Source: Xanthobacteraceae bacterium
Lineage (GTDB): Bacteria > Pseudomonadota > Alphaproteobacteria > Rhizobiales > Xanthobacteraceae
Assembly: GCA_030037185.1 (NCBI GenBank)
Contig: JASHRR010001272.1
Coordinates: 1-12,684 of the forward strand
Length of the DNA stretch: 12,684 bases
Direction of reading: 5' to 3'
The translations under genes and the position numbers were made by a program. Positions 1 through 6,493 of this stretch are shown here, one piece after another. Position 1 is the stretch's first letter; the number at the start of each line of letters is the position of its first letter. The notes beneath the pieces were generated by a model. That model ran no database searches. It was not told the origin of the DNA and worked only from the letters and a program-made list of their open reading frames with translations.

Positions 1-117
1 TTCGAATTGGCTTCCCCCGAATGCAAGACAGCACTGCTCAAGACCTATTGGAGCATTCCGGAGCGACAGATCGAGACATCCGTCGTGCTGGCCAGCCCGC
101 CGTTTGAAACGGTGTGA
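1..117 (+). CDS. possible 3' end of an unidentified gene (partial)
   Basis: Frame 1 is open from the first base to a TGA at 115-117 and gives 38 codons. The peptide includes LLKTYWSIPERQIETSVVL and ends in PPFETV. Roughly 70 percent of third codon positions are G or C, as expected for a GC-rich alphaproteobacterial gene. I do not recognise the family and the rest of the gene lies outside the window. A frame this short can be open by chance, and an antisense frame at 45-314 overlaps it, so the call is weak. Confidence 0.3.
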   Translation, partial: FELASPECKTALLKTYWSIPERQIETSVVLASPPFETV

Positions 118-281
118 GATGGGCGTCCAAAGGCCGCTGGAGTAAAATTCCGTGCAATCACGGGAATTGTGTCGTTTGTCGATAGCACTACTTGGCCGGC
201 GGAAGTAGTTGAGATCGGTGTAGGACTCCGCCTCCAATTCCAGTTTCTCTGAGCTGATGTGTACACCGCAGGGGCCGTTCG

Positions 282-319
282 TGGCCCACCTCTGACGACT
301 TGCGTGTTGCACAAAGTGG
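282..319 (+). repeat. 38-base repeat, copy 1 (upstream of PQQ dehydrogenase)
   Basis: This segment matches 2433-2470 at 35 of 38 positions in the same orientation. Both copies begin TGGCCCACCTC and end GTTGCACAAAGTGG. The two copies bracket the PQQ dehydrogenase gene. The 14 bases GCCGTTCGTGGCCC at 274-287, which overlap this copy, recur at 2869-2882. Confidence 0.7.
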
Positions 320-358
320 GTCGGTTAGTACTACTGTGTCAGTGGTTCGATGTGGTTG

Positions 359-415
359 TTGAAATTATTGGGTTTTTCAAAAATGACTCAGTTTTGAAAA
401 ATCATGTAATTTCAA
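359..415. promoter_or_regulatory. 57-base AT-rich nested dyad (possible operator or attenuator hairpin)
   Basis: Two inverted repeats share one centre at base 387. The outer arms are TTGAAATTA (359-367) and TAATTTCAA (407-415). The inner arms are TTTTTCAAAA (373-382) and TTTTGAAAAA (392-401). All arm positions pair perfectly. The dyad sits in the only markedly AT-rich stretch of this part of the window, about 170 bases before the PQQ dehydrogenase start. It could bind a dimeric regulator or form an RNA hairpin; the sequence alone does not decide between these. Confidence 0.5.
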
Positions 416-584
416 TTAGATACAATTCTTATGACTCTGTAGTATTAGCTGGGGTACTTCGGACGTGCCGCTCATGTTATCGGGCTGGCAGGACCAGCCG
501 TATTGCCCTAATCAAGCGAAGTAGCCTACTTTGACAAATAACCCCCTCCTAACGGGGAAAGGTGAAATTCAAAGGGAGGCCACG

Positions 585-2303
585 ATGCACTCGCACCATC
601 ATTATTCGCTGCAACGCCTGCTGCTCGTCGCCGGCGCCGTCGTCGCCACCACGCCCAGCCTCGCCGCTGACGTGACGGCCGAGCGGCTCGCCAATCCCGA
701 GCCCGGCAATTGGCTGATGAACCACCGCACCTACGATTCTCAGCGCTATTCGCCACTCGACAAGATCAACAAGGGCAATGTCAAGTCACTCAGGCTCGCC
801 TACGCGGTCGCCATCGGGGGCACGTCCGCGAACGAGAACCTCGAATCAACCCCGCTCGCGGAAGACGGCTACCTCTACATCGTCGATCAATGGGGCGTGC
901 TCTACAAGATCGATGCGCGTTCGGGCGACATGGGCCGGATCGTGTGGCGCATGGACCCTGGGCAGGAGAAGGTACCGCTGGCTAATCGCGGTGCGGCACT
1001 GTGGGGTAATCTTGTTATCAGCGTCGCCAACTATCCGGCGCGGGTCATCTCCACCAACAAGGAGACCGGGAAGGTGGCGTGGGAGGCGAATCTCAGCGAT
1101 GGTCAGGCCGATCTGCAGCTCACCGCCGCCCCGCTCGCCGTGAAGGACAAAATTATCGTCGGTGCCGCTGGCGGCGATCAAGGAGTCCGGGATTTCATAG
1201 CCGCACTCGACGGCGCAACCGGCAAGCTGCTGTGGCGCAAATACACCATACCAGCCCCCGGCGAGCCCGGTTCCGAGACCTGGAAGGACAACAACAACGC
1301 CTGGCAGACCGGCGGCGGCGCCATGTGGGTCACCGGTTCCTACGATGTTGCCAGCAACCAGGTGCTGTGGGGTACCGGGAATCCGGTGCCGATGTACAAC
1401 CCCTTCTACCGCCCCGGCGACAACCTTTACACCAACAGTGTGATCTCCTGGGACCCTGACACCGGGAAGATGAACTGGTACCACCAGTACGTCCCGGGCG
1501 ACATGTGGGACTATGATGCCGCCGGCACCCACATCCTGATCGACGGACAGATCGCCGGCCAGCCGCACAAGCTCGTCACACATTCGGCGCGCAACGGTTT
1601 CCTCTACGCGTTCGAACGTACCAACGGACAGGCCTTGCTGGCCAAGCCCTACATGGAGGCGATCAACTGGACCAAGGGCATCGATCAGAAGACGGGCCTG
1701 CCGATCGATTACGATCCGAAGAGGGACATACAGGTCTATTCGGGCCTGCAAAATCAGACAATGACGGACCGCACCAAGAGGCTGTGCCCATCGCATGAGG
1801 GCGGCAACAACTATTGGTCGGCGTCATACAGCCAAAGGACGCGGCTTCTCTACATTCCGTCGCGGCCGACATGCAACGAAATGACCATGACCCCCGATCA
1901 GCTCAGGAACGCGACCGGGGCCATGCTGGGCGGCGGCATCAGGCTACTCGAGCAGACCGAATCCGAGGTCGTGGTCGCCGACCCGTTCACGGGCGAGGTG
2001 AAGAACAGGGTACGCTCTTCCTATCCAAACTTCAGTGCTGCGCTGACAACGGCTGGCGGCCTTCTATTCACGGGCTTGGGCGACGGCACATTCATGGCCT
2101 ACGACGACGTGAGCCTCGAGCCGCTGTGGAAGATCAACGTGGGGGTGGGCATCAATGCTCCGCCGATGACCTTCGAGGCTGGAGGTAGACAATACCTCGC
2201 GATCATGACCGGCCTGAGCCGTGTTTCGAAGCTCCGGATCACGCTGACCCCCGAGCTTCGCGACATCCGAAACCAGACCATGCTGTTCGTGTTCGGATTG
2301 TGA
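585..2303 (+). CDS. PQQ-dependent methanol/ethanol-type alcohol dehydrogenase, exported, DYD motif
   Basis: This gene encodes a 572-residue quinoprotein of the eight-bladed propeller family, which oxidises alcohols in the periplasm using PQQ. The ATG at 585 is chosen over a TTG at 531 because GGGAGG lies 5 bases upstream and a Sec signal peptide follows (hydrophobic LLLVAGAVVATTPSLAA, cleavage near residue 28). Family landmarks in order are NRGAALW, GGDQGVRD, GGGAMWVTGSYD, GTGNPVP, WDYD, RNGFLYAF and GGLLFTGLGDG. By alignment from memory, the metal ligands are D198 (usually Glu), N266, the catalytic D309 and the extra carboxylate D311. D311 marks lanthanide-dependent members such as XoxF and PedH. 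The adjacent Cys-Cys pair seen in methanol dehydrogenase is absent, and there is no cytochrome c domain. The substrate and electron acceptor cannot be told, and no PQQ synthesis genes are nearby. Confidence 0.92.
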   Translation: MHSHHHYSLQRLLLVAGAVVATTPSLAADVTAERLANPEPGNWLMNHRTYDSQRYSPLDKINKGNVKSLRLAYAVAIGGTSANENLESTPLAEDGYLYIVDQWGVLYKIDARSGDMGRIVWRMDPGQEKVPLANRGAALWGNLVISVANYPARVISTNKETGKVAWEANLSDGQADLQLTAAPLAVKDKIIVGAAGGDQGVRDFIAALDGATGKLLWRKYTIPAPGEPGSETWKDNNNAWQTGGGAMWVTGSYDVASNQVLWGTGNPVPMYNPFYRPGDNLYTNSVISWDPDTGKMNWYHQYVPGDMWDYDAAGTHILIDGQIAGQPHKLVTHSARNGFLYAFERTNGQALLAKPYMEAINWTKGIDQKTGLPIDYDPKRDIQVYSGLQNQTMTDRTKRLCPSHEGGNNYWSASYSQRTRLLYIPSRPTCNEMTMTPDQLRNATGAMLGGGIRLLEQTESEVVVADPFTGEVKNRVRSSYPNFSAALTTAGGLLFTGLGDGTFMAYDDVSLEPLWKINVGVGINAPPMTFEAGGRQYLAIMTGLSRVSKLRITLTPELRDIRNQTMLFVFGL

Positions 2304-2315
2304 TTCTCATTCACC

Positions 2316-2333
2316 TCTCCCCGAATGGGGAGA
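2316..2333 (+). terminator. hairpin after the PQQ dehydrogenase
   Basis: TCTCCCC (2316-2322), loop GAAT, GGGGAGA (2327-2333) forms a perfect 7-bp stem 13 bases after the stop codon. No T-run follows, so Rho-independent strength is doubtful. The sequence continues with GC-rich motifs (GGCGGCGAGCGCG, then CGGGTGAGG), like the palindromic intergenic elements I associate with Bradyrhizobium genomes. It may therefore be both a terminator and a dispersed palindrome. Confidence 0.45.
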
Positions 2334-2432
2334 TCGGCGGCGAGCGCGCGGCGACACGACGGGTGAGGAACGTCATCTCGCGCCGAAATATCGAAAGCTT
2401 GTGGCGGCCTCATCGGGCGCGATGTCTGTTGC

Positions 2433-2470
2433 TGGCCCACCTCGGCCGACTTGCGCGTTGCACAAAGTGG
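2433..2470 (+). repeat. 38-base repeat, copy 2 (downstream of PQQ dehydrogenase)
   Basis: This copy differs from 282-319 at three positions and has the same orientation. The similarity stops abruptly on both sides. The copies are about 2.15 kb apart with the PQQ dehydrogenase between them. No transposase, terminal inverted repeats or target duplication accompany them, so they are better read as members of a dispersed repeat family than as element ends. Confidence 0.7.
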
Positions 2471-3297
2471 CTCGCGTGGCCTCATGTAGGTGACCACCGA
2501 TCCGCCGCCCGATGAGTCCAAACAACGGCTTTTGGCCCGACCCTACCGACTTGGGACGGTGCAGGAAGTCGGCAGCGCACAAATTGGATGGCCCATTGAG
2601 TTGCGTTGCGTCCGCGATGACAGCTGCTGTGGAGAGTGGGGAAAACGGGCATACTTGATGGAGAGATCGGTGTTTGGCTTGCCAGAGTCATCGACGCAGC
2701 GTTATCGTTCGCACATCTACAGTATGATATATCTACCAACCGGTTCGGCAGTCGCGCGCGAGGTTGCTGGCTCGGCCGAGAGATAGGTCCTGCTGCAGGT
2801 GCTAGGAGGGTCGTCTTGGCCAGGCGGCCCTTCTTCCTTTCCAGACTGCCGTTCGCGCCGACGACACAGCCGTTCGTGGCCCGACCCGGACCGAATGGTC
2901 GGCGTCAATCATCGACGGCTCATTGAGTATCGGCGGACCCATTGCGGTCGTTCACCTGCGACCCCGGTCGCGCCCCCGACAATGCAAGACACCCAAGCTT
3001 ATGTCTCGATTATCTTCCCGTGGTTCGGCTCACTGCTGCGCGGGTTGGTACGGCGAAAGCAAGCTTTCCGGCTTCATACCGCCGGACCAGCGGCACGAGC
3101 AGCGGGCCATTTCGTCACTCACCCGGCCAGTCCACAGCACCCGTAAAGCGCCAGCTTGCTCACGCCACACTTTGCAGCGACCGCCGACAAGGGACATGCT
3201 GCTCGTCACGTTAACGCCGACGAAGTGATCAGACGCAGAAACGAAGGACGTAGAACCCGCGGCGGAGCAACGGGACTCGCAAACATGTGGCCGTCCC

Positions 3298-3480
3298 TTA
3301 CGACGAGCGCGCTGCGCCGCGGCGCCATACCGCCATCAGCTTCGGCGCGTATTGCTTAAACTCCGCCGCAGCAGCCTCTCGACAGCCTCGGCCTCAGTCG
3401 CAGCGTCGGCCTCGCCAAGCCATGTCTGCCGGCGAGCGAGCTTGTAGATGGTCCACCGAGACGGCGGCGGAGGCGAAGCA
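3298..3480 (-). pseudogene. frameshifted small conserved gene (WTIYKLA...TWLGEADA type)
   Basis: On the minus strand one frame reads RWTIYKLARRQTWLGEADA followed by ATEAEAVER, then runs into LLRRSLSNTRRS and a stop. Near 3373-3382 a shift of one base restores a sensible continuation, EAAAAEFKQYAPKLMAVWRR, ending at TAA (3298-3300). The joined product resembles small rhizobial proteins of about 60-70 residues that I recall having the form WxIYxLAxKxxWLGxVEAxxExEAIEKAAxEF. A single missing A in GAGAAGGCT would explain the break. I cannot identify a clear start: ATGs near 3485-3492 are in another frame. The function is unknown. The tRNA gene lies just upstream on the same strand. Confidence 0.5.
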
Positions 3481-3540
3481 TTGCCATGCCGTGTCCGGTA
3501 CGATTCGTTACCTATGTGTCCAGGCCGGACTGCTGAATGC

Positions 3541-3616
3541 TGGTGCCGCAAGAGGGATTCGAACCCCCGACCCCATCATTACGAATGATGTGCTCTACCG
3601 ACTGAGCTATTGCGGC
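3541..3616 (-). tRNA. tRNA-Thr (anticodon CGT)
   Basis: The minus strand folds into a complete 76-nt cloverleaf. The acceptor stem is GCCGCAA/TTGCGGC. The D stem is GCTC/GAGC. The anticodon stem is CATCA/TGATG, with loop TTCGTAA giving anticodon CGT (reads ACG, threonine). The variable loop is GGGTC, and the T arm is GGGGG-TTCGAAT-CCCTC with one G-U pair. The discriminator is A and CCA is encoded. No second copy of its 3' end is present in the window, so there is no sign that it served as an integration site here. Confidence 0.96.
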
Positions 3617-3977
3617 TTAACCAATAAAATCAAAAGCTTAAGCCAAAATCGTAAAAGTTTGCCCGCAAATCCGATGAGGATTTGGGGGCATGTACTGTCG
3701 TCGGGATATAGCATGATTAAAGAGACCCGCCAGGATTTTCGACGGCAGGGCCACCGGGGTCGAAAACGGCGCTGGAACGCATCCGGCCAACAGTCAAACG
3801 TTAACGGGTCTCATGCACGTTGCACGGTGCGAGCATTGATAACGCGCGCCGGCGTTGTACTTCGTTTGGGGGCCAGCCACCAGCGTTATCCCCGGGTGAT
3901 CGAAGGACGAGCAAAGGTCTGATGGCTCGCGTCAAGAGCGCGCCTAGGCTCTTTCGTAATTGGGATACGTGGCCTGA
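3617..3977. other. intergenic region upstream of tRNA-Thr
   Basis: These 361 bases separate tRNA-Thr from the end of the secreted-protein gene, both on the minus strand. The 50 bases next to the tRNA are AT-rich, as expected for its promoter, but I cannot place -35 and -10 boxes with confidence. One hairpin (3934-3953) lies just after the stop codon of the neighbouring gene. No coding signal is seen. Confidence 0.4.
3934..3953 (-). terminator. hairpin after the secreted-protein gene
   Basis: AAGAGC (3934-3939) and GCTCTT (3948-3953) pair across an 8-base loop, 24 bases past the stop codon of the minus-strand gene at 3978-4892. No long T-run follows, so this is a plausible but weak terminator. 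Confidence 0.35.
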
Positions 3978-4892
3978 TTAGAAATCAAGCTTGTCCGCAA
4001 TGGGGACCGCAGAGTGCGTTCCGGGATACCACATGATGTTGTCGGCACAGACAAGTTCCAGCCGTTCGTCGAGGGCGCGCCGAAGCGTCACCGTCGCCGA
4101 CCACGGCATCGTGAAGGCGCCTTTATCTTCAACGGTGATTTGGATTTGCAACCCCTTGCCCTTGTAGTTGGGATCGACAGCCGGTCCATTATCAGGATTC
4201 GCGAATTGGAAATTCTCGGTTGCATCCCGTGCTATTGCTTCCATCGTGGTGTCGTAATCAATCAGCCGATACCGTTCCACCACGTGGAGAGCCTCGGTGA
4301 ACGGCGTGCCATACCAGTCGATCATGGAGAACGGGCCGATCTTGATTCGTATGGTATCGACCACCAGCGTATCGCCTTCGTAATGACCGACGGAATCTCC
4401 ATACCAGGACGGCGAAACCTGCGCCGGATGGGGCTGGTTCAGGCGAACCTGGCGGAATTGATGATCGAAGGGATAAAGAATGGTGACCTTGTCGGGCTGC
4501 TGGATCAGCTGCATTCCATAATTGCCAAAAACGAAGGGCACCTGCTCGGGCCAACACTGATTGCGCGGTGTCGGATAGCCCTTGCCGGCTAACGAAATCT
4601 CGCCGAACTTTTTCACGACTTCCGCCGCCCAGGGCTGCAAGATTGGATTCGTGTAATCGCCGACCAGTTGGGTGCCATTGCCCACGCCGGCTTGGGGTCC
4701 TGTGAGCCGGCGTGACCTGTTCCTCACAGGACCCGGCCCCGATAGCGGCAGCTCCAAGCCGTTCAAGGATGCGTGGTTCCAGGAGCCGGAGAAATCCGGG
4801 ATCGATGGCGCTGCCGTCTGCCCAACAGCAGCAGACGTAGCAGCCGTAGCGCTCAATGTGATAAGCAATAGTAAGTCCCGTTGAACTTTCAT
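3978..4892 (-). CDS. secreted conserved protein of unknown function
   Basis: This 304-residue protein starts at the ATG ending at 4892, preceded by GGAGG with 5-base spacing; a longer in-frame start at 5033 lacks such support. The N-terminus is a Sec signal peptide (MKVQRDLLLLITLSATAATS, cleavage probably near GQTAA). The mature part begins PDFSGSW and contains LVGDYTNPILQPWAAEVVKK, NQCWPEQVPFVFGNYGMQ, SWYGDSVGHYEGDTLVVDT, YGTPFTEALHVVERYRL and CADNIMWYPG. I associate this pattern with uncharacterised exported proteins found in many copies in Bradyrhizobium, but I know no function for them. No catalytic motif stands out. It lies downstream of the nitrile hydratase operon on the same strand, 396 bases away, with its own sigma-54-like promoter. 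It is therefore probably a separate transcript that may share regulation. Confidence 0.85.
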   Translation of the reverse strand: MKVQRDLLLLITLSATAATSAAVGQTAAPSIPDFSGSWNHASLNGLELPLSGPGPVRNRSRRLTGPQAGVGNGTQLVGDYTNPILQPWAAEVVKKFGEISLAGKGYPTPRNQCWPEQVPFVFGNYGMQLIQQPDKVTILYPFDHQFRQVRLNQPHPAQVSPSWYGDSVGHYEGDTLVVDTIRIKIGPFSMIDWYGTPFTEALHVVERYRLIDYDTTMEAIARDATENFQFANPDNGPAVDPNYKGKGLQIQITVEDKGAFTMPWSATVTLRRALDERLELVCADNIMWYPGTHSAVPIADKLDF

Positions 4893-5288
4893 AGCAGCCT
4901 CCGACGCACTTCCCGCGCTGACCTGACCAGCATATAATGTGCCAGGAGGACCAACGGCGCCGAGCCGATCCCCCAGCGGAAAGTCGTCCCTTGATCGGAT
5001 TCTTGACGCGGTCTTGCTGAGGAACCGCGGCAATCACTGTTTTGGAAACCAGTCTTCCCCGATTTTGGGAGCCCAGAACCTACCAAATCCCCTCCGATGC
5101 AAGAGCCAGTCGCCTTTGGGATGGAAGGAAACCGCTCGCCCGGTACGCGCTGCGCAAGCAGCGCCGCCAGTATCAAGACCGCATCAAGCACCTACCGAGC
5201 CCTGGCGAGCGACCGATTCGCACGCTCTTCGAAAATGCGAATAAATCTATGAACGCAGTGGTCAATGACCCGCGCCGGGTAAGCAGTC
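4893..5288. other. intergenic region between the nitrile hydratase operon and the secreted-protein gene
   Basis: These 396 bases contain the sigma-54-like promoter at 4929-4945 and two small dyads. CGCGGT (5007-5012) pairs with ACCGCG (5024-5029), about 90-110 bases upstream of the predicted start of transcription. ACCCG/CGGGT (5268-5280) has a 3-base loop just after the operon's last stop codon and could be a weak terminator. Open frames on both strands here are mutually overlapping and unrecognisable. Confidence 0.4.
4929..4945 (-). promoter_or_regulatory. candidate sigma-54 (RpoN) promoter of the secreted-protein gene
   Basis: The minus strand reads CTGGCACATTATATGCT. The GG and GC doublets are separated by exactly 10 bases, as sigma-54 requires, and TGGCAC plus TGCT match the -24/-12 consensus with one T-to-A change in TTGC. 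The predicted transcript would start near 4918, giving a 26-base leader that contains the GGAGG ribosome site. Confidence 0.45.
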
Positions 5289-5645
5289 TCAGGGCTCTGC
5301 AGCCGGGCCAATACCCGCGGTGGCTGGCGGACGAGCTACAAGGTCTTCGGCGGTAATCAGCCCTTGTTCGACAAGGACGCGTTCAAGCGCGGTAAGCCAG
5401 CGCTCGTAGTAGCTCCATGACGGGTCATCGAGCCGGTGCGAATCTTCCCATTCGCCGATCGCGGCGATCAGCTTCAGTCGGAAGTCCTCCCAGTCGAAAT
5501 ATCCGGCCTTGGAAAGCGCAATCGCAACCCCGAAGACTTGACGCTGCCATGCTTGAGCAAAGCAGAGCTTGCCGTCGAGCCGCGGCGGGGAGTCGCCTTG
5601 CCCCAGCATGCTCGCCAGCGCGAAATGCTCAAACCGCGTTTGCAT
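5289..5645 (-). CDS. nitrile hydratase accessory protein (p14K-like, beta-subunit N-terminus homologue)
   Basis: This 118-residue protein belongs to the nitrile hydratase accessory family, related to the N-terminal part of the beta subunit. Visible hallmarks are ARLDGK-like PRLDGKLCFAQAWQRQVFG, IALSKAGYFDWEDFRLKL and SYYERWLTALERVLVEQGL. In studied cobalt enzymes the homologous p14K/NhlE partners an alpha subunit and delivers cobalt by swapping subunits with the apo-enzyme. The ATG ending at 5645 is used; a TTG directly before it is an alternative, and GAGGAG serves either. It is the last gene of the operon, 47-50 bases after the alpha subunit. The beta-alpha-accessory order matches that known from Rhodococcus rhodochrous J1 cobalt nitrile hydratases. 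No signal peptide is present, so cobalt loading should be cytoplasmic. Confidence 0.88.
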   Translation of the reverse strand: MQTRFEHFALASMLGQGDSPPRLDGKLCFAQAWQRQVFGVAIALSKAGYFDWEDFRLKLIAAIGEWEDSHRLDDPSWSYYERWLTALERVLVEQGLITAEDLVARPPATAGIGPAAEP

Positions 5646-5695
5646 CAATCGGACTCCTCGGGCGCGACGTCCATGATGCGACAGGACCGCTCCAT

Positions 5696-6454
5696 TCAGA
5701 CCCGCGCTACTCCCATCATCCCCTCCGGCGTGACGAGCCTGGCGAGATCCGCCTCGCTCATCCCGTCGGTTCCCGCTGGCCGTTCCGGCACGACGAACCA
5801 GCGTATTTGTGCGCTGCTGTCCCAGGTCTTGATCTCCACCGTCGAGGGGATGTCGAGCCCGAATTCCTTCAGTACCGCACGCGGCTCGCGCGCCGCGCGG
5901 GCCCGGAAGGTCGGATCCTTATACCAATAGGGCGGAAGCCCGAGCACCGGCCAGGGGTAACACGAACACAGCGTACAAATGACGAGATTGTGGACGGTCG
6001 ACGAATTGGCCACGGCGCGCATGTGCTCGCCCTCGGCGCCCGCCATGCCCTTTGGCAGTTGCATTTCGGCGATCGCCGCCGGTGTATCCTCGACCAGATG
6101 CTGCTTGAAAGCGGGATCTATCCAAGCACGTGCGACCACCTTGGCGCCGTTGAAAGGCCCCATTTGGGTCTCGAAGAAGGACAGCACACTGTCGACGCTG
6201 CTGCCCGTGATGATTCCCTTCTCGACGAGGAGCGCCTCCAACGCCAACGCGCGGGCCGCGTTCTTGGCTTCGCGATCCGGCGGATAGTCGAAGCGCTGCT
6301 GCGCACGCGCAGGTTCGACGGAGATCGTGGTGCCAAACGCCGGTGCCGCCGCAGCGGCTGTGCTTGCGAAGAGGAGGTTGCGTCGATTGAATCGAGGATT
6401 TGCGTCGGCGACCTTCGCTGACTCCGGCCCTGACGTTTCGAGGTCTGCACTCAT
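5696..6454 (-). CDS. nitrile hydratase alpha subunit, cobalt type, with Tat signal peptide
   Basis: This catalytic subunit converts nitriles to amides. It has 252 residues against about 200-210 usual for the family. Metal ligands lie in CTLCSC, C160, C163 and C165; Thr at the second position is typical of cobalt (iron enzymes have Ser). LFFETQMGPFNGAKVVARAW-like sequence and YPWPVLGLPPYWYKDPTFRARA flank it. The extra N-terminus is a classic twin-arginine signal: RFNRRNLLF at 21-29, hydrophobic alanine-rich stretch to about 46, then PARA (48-51) as the likely cleavage site. The start is firm: AAGGA lies 7 bases upstream and the next Met is residue 98. Tat moves folded proteins, which fits metal loading before export. 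The signal is unusual for this family, whose studied members are cytoplasmic. Thiocyanate hydrolase gamma is a relative but less likely, given the full-length beta partner. Confidence 0.93.
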   Translation of the reverse strand: MSADLETSGPESAKVADANPRFNRRNLLFASTAAAAAPAFGTTISVEPARAQQRFDYPPDREAKNAARALALEALLVEKGIITGSSVDSVLSFFETQMGPFNGAKVVARAWIDPAFKQHLVEDTPAAIAEMQLPKGMAGAEGEHMRAVANSSTVHNLVICTLCSCYPWPVLGLPPYWYKDPTFRARAAREPRAVLKEFGLDIPSTVEIKTWDSSAQIRWFVVPERPAGTDGMSEADLARLVTPEGMMGVARV

Positions 6455-6493
6455 GCCATCATCCTTGCGTCTTCATAGCCGGCCGCGACGGGT

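Larger units (their letters stand above)
118..584. other. non-coding leader region upstream of the PQQ dehydrogenase
   Basis: No convincing gene is seen in these 467 bases. They hold a 38-base repeat copy (282-319), an AT-rich block with a nested dyad (359-415), and a small GC-rich hairpin at 483-499 (GGCTGG, 5-base loop, CCAGCC). A TTGACA at 531-536 resembles a -35 box, but no acceptable -10 lies 16-18 bases downstream. A TACAAT at 421-426 resembles a -10 box but lacks a correctly spaced -35. The promoter of the downstream gene therefore cannot be fixed by eye. Confidence 0.5.
2304..3297. other. gene-poor region with repeat fragments
   Basis: I see no supportable gene in these roughly 1,000 bases: the open frames overlap one another, lack ribosome binding sites and show no family motifs. 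The region holds the terminator-like palindrome at 2316-2333, the second copy of the 38-base repeat (2433-2470) and the repeated 14-mer GCCGTTCGTGGCCC (2869-2882). The 11-mer TGGCCCGACCC occurs at 2533-2543 and 2877-2887, each time followed 45-62 bases later by ATTGAGT. This looks like a mosaic of decayed dispersed repeats rather than a degraded gene. Confidence 0.45.

Noticed and set aside
846..1796. A long minus-strand frame (316 codons) opposite the PQQ dehydrogenase
   Set aside because: It is antisense to a well-supported gene and arises from high GC third-position bias. No family motifs are present.
3541..3616. tRNA-Thr as the attachment site of a genomic island
   Set aside because: No integrase gene is present and the 3' end of the tRNA is not repeated elsewhere in the window; GGGATTCGAA near 10040 is a chance 10-base match inside the amidase gene.
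3287..3922. A 211-codon plus-strand open frame containing GIRTPDPIITNDVLYRLSYCG
   Set aside because: That peptide is the antisense reading of tRNA-Thr, a common annotation artefact. The rest of the frame shows no coding pattern or ribosome site.
4933..4938. A perfect TATAAT on the plus strand
   Set aside because: It has no -35 partner at 16-18 bases and no plus-strand gene downstream. It is the reverse of the AT-rich spacer of the sigma-54-like site.
5417..6421. A long plus-strand frame (334 codons) opposite the accessory and alpha subunit genes
   Set aside because: It is antisense to two motif-supported genes, is arginine-rich and carries no domain signature.
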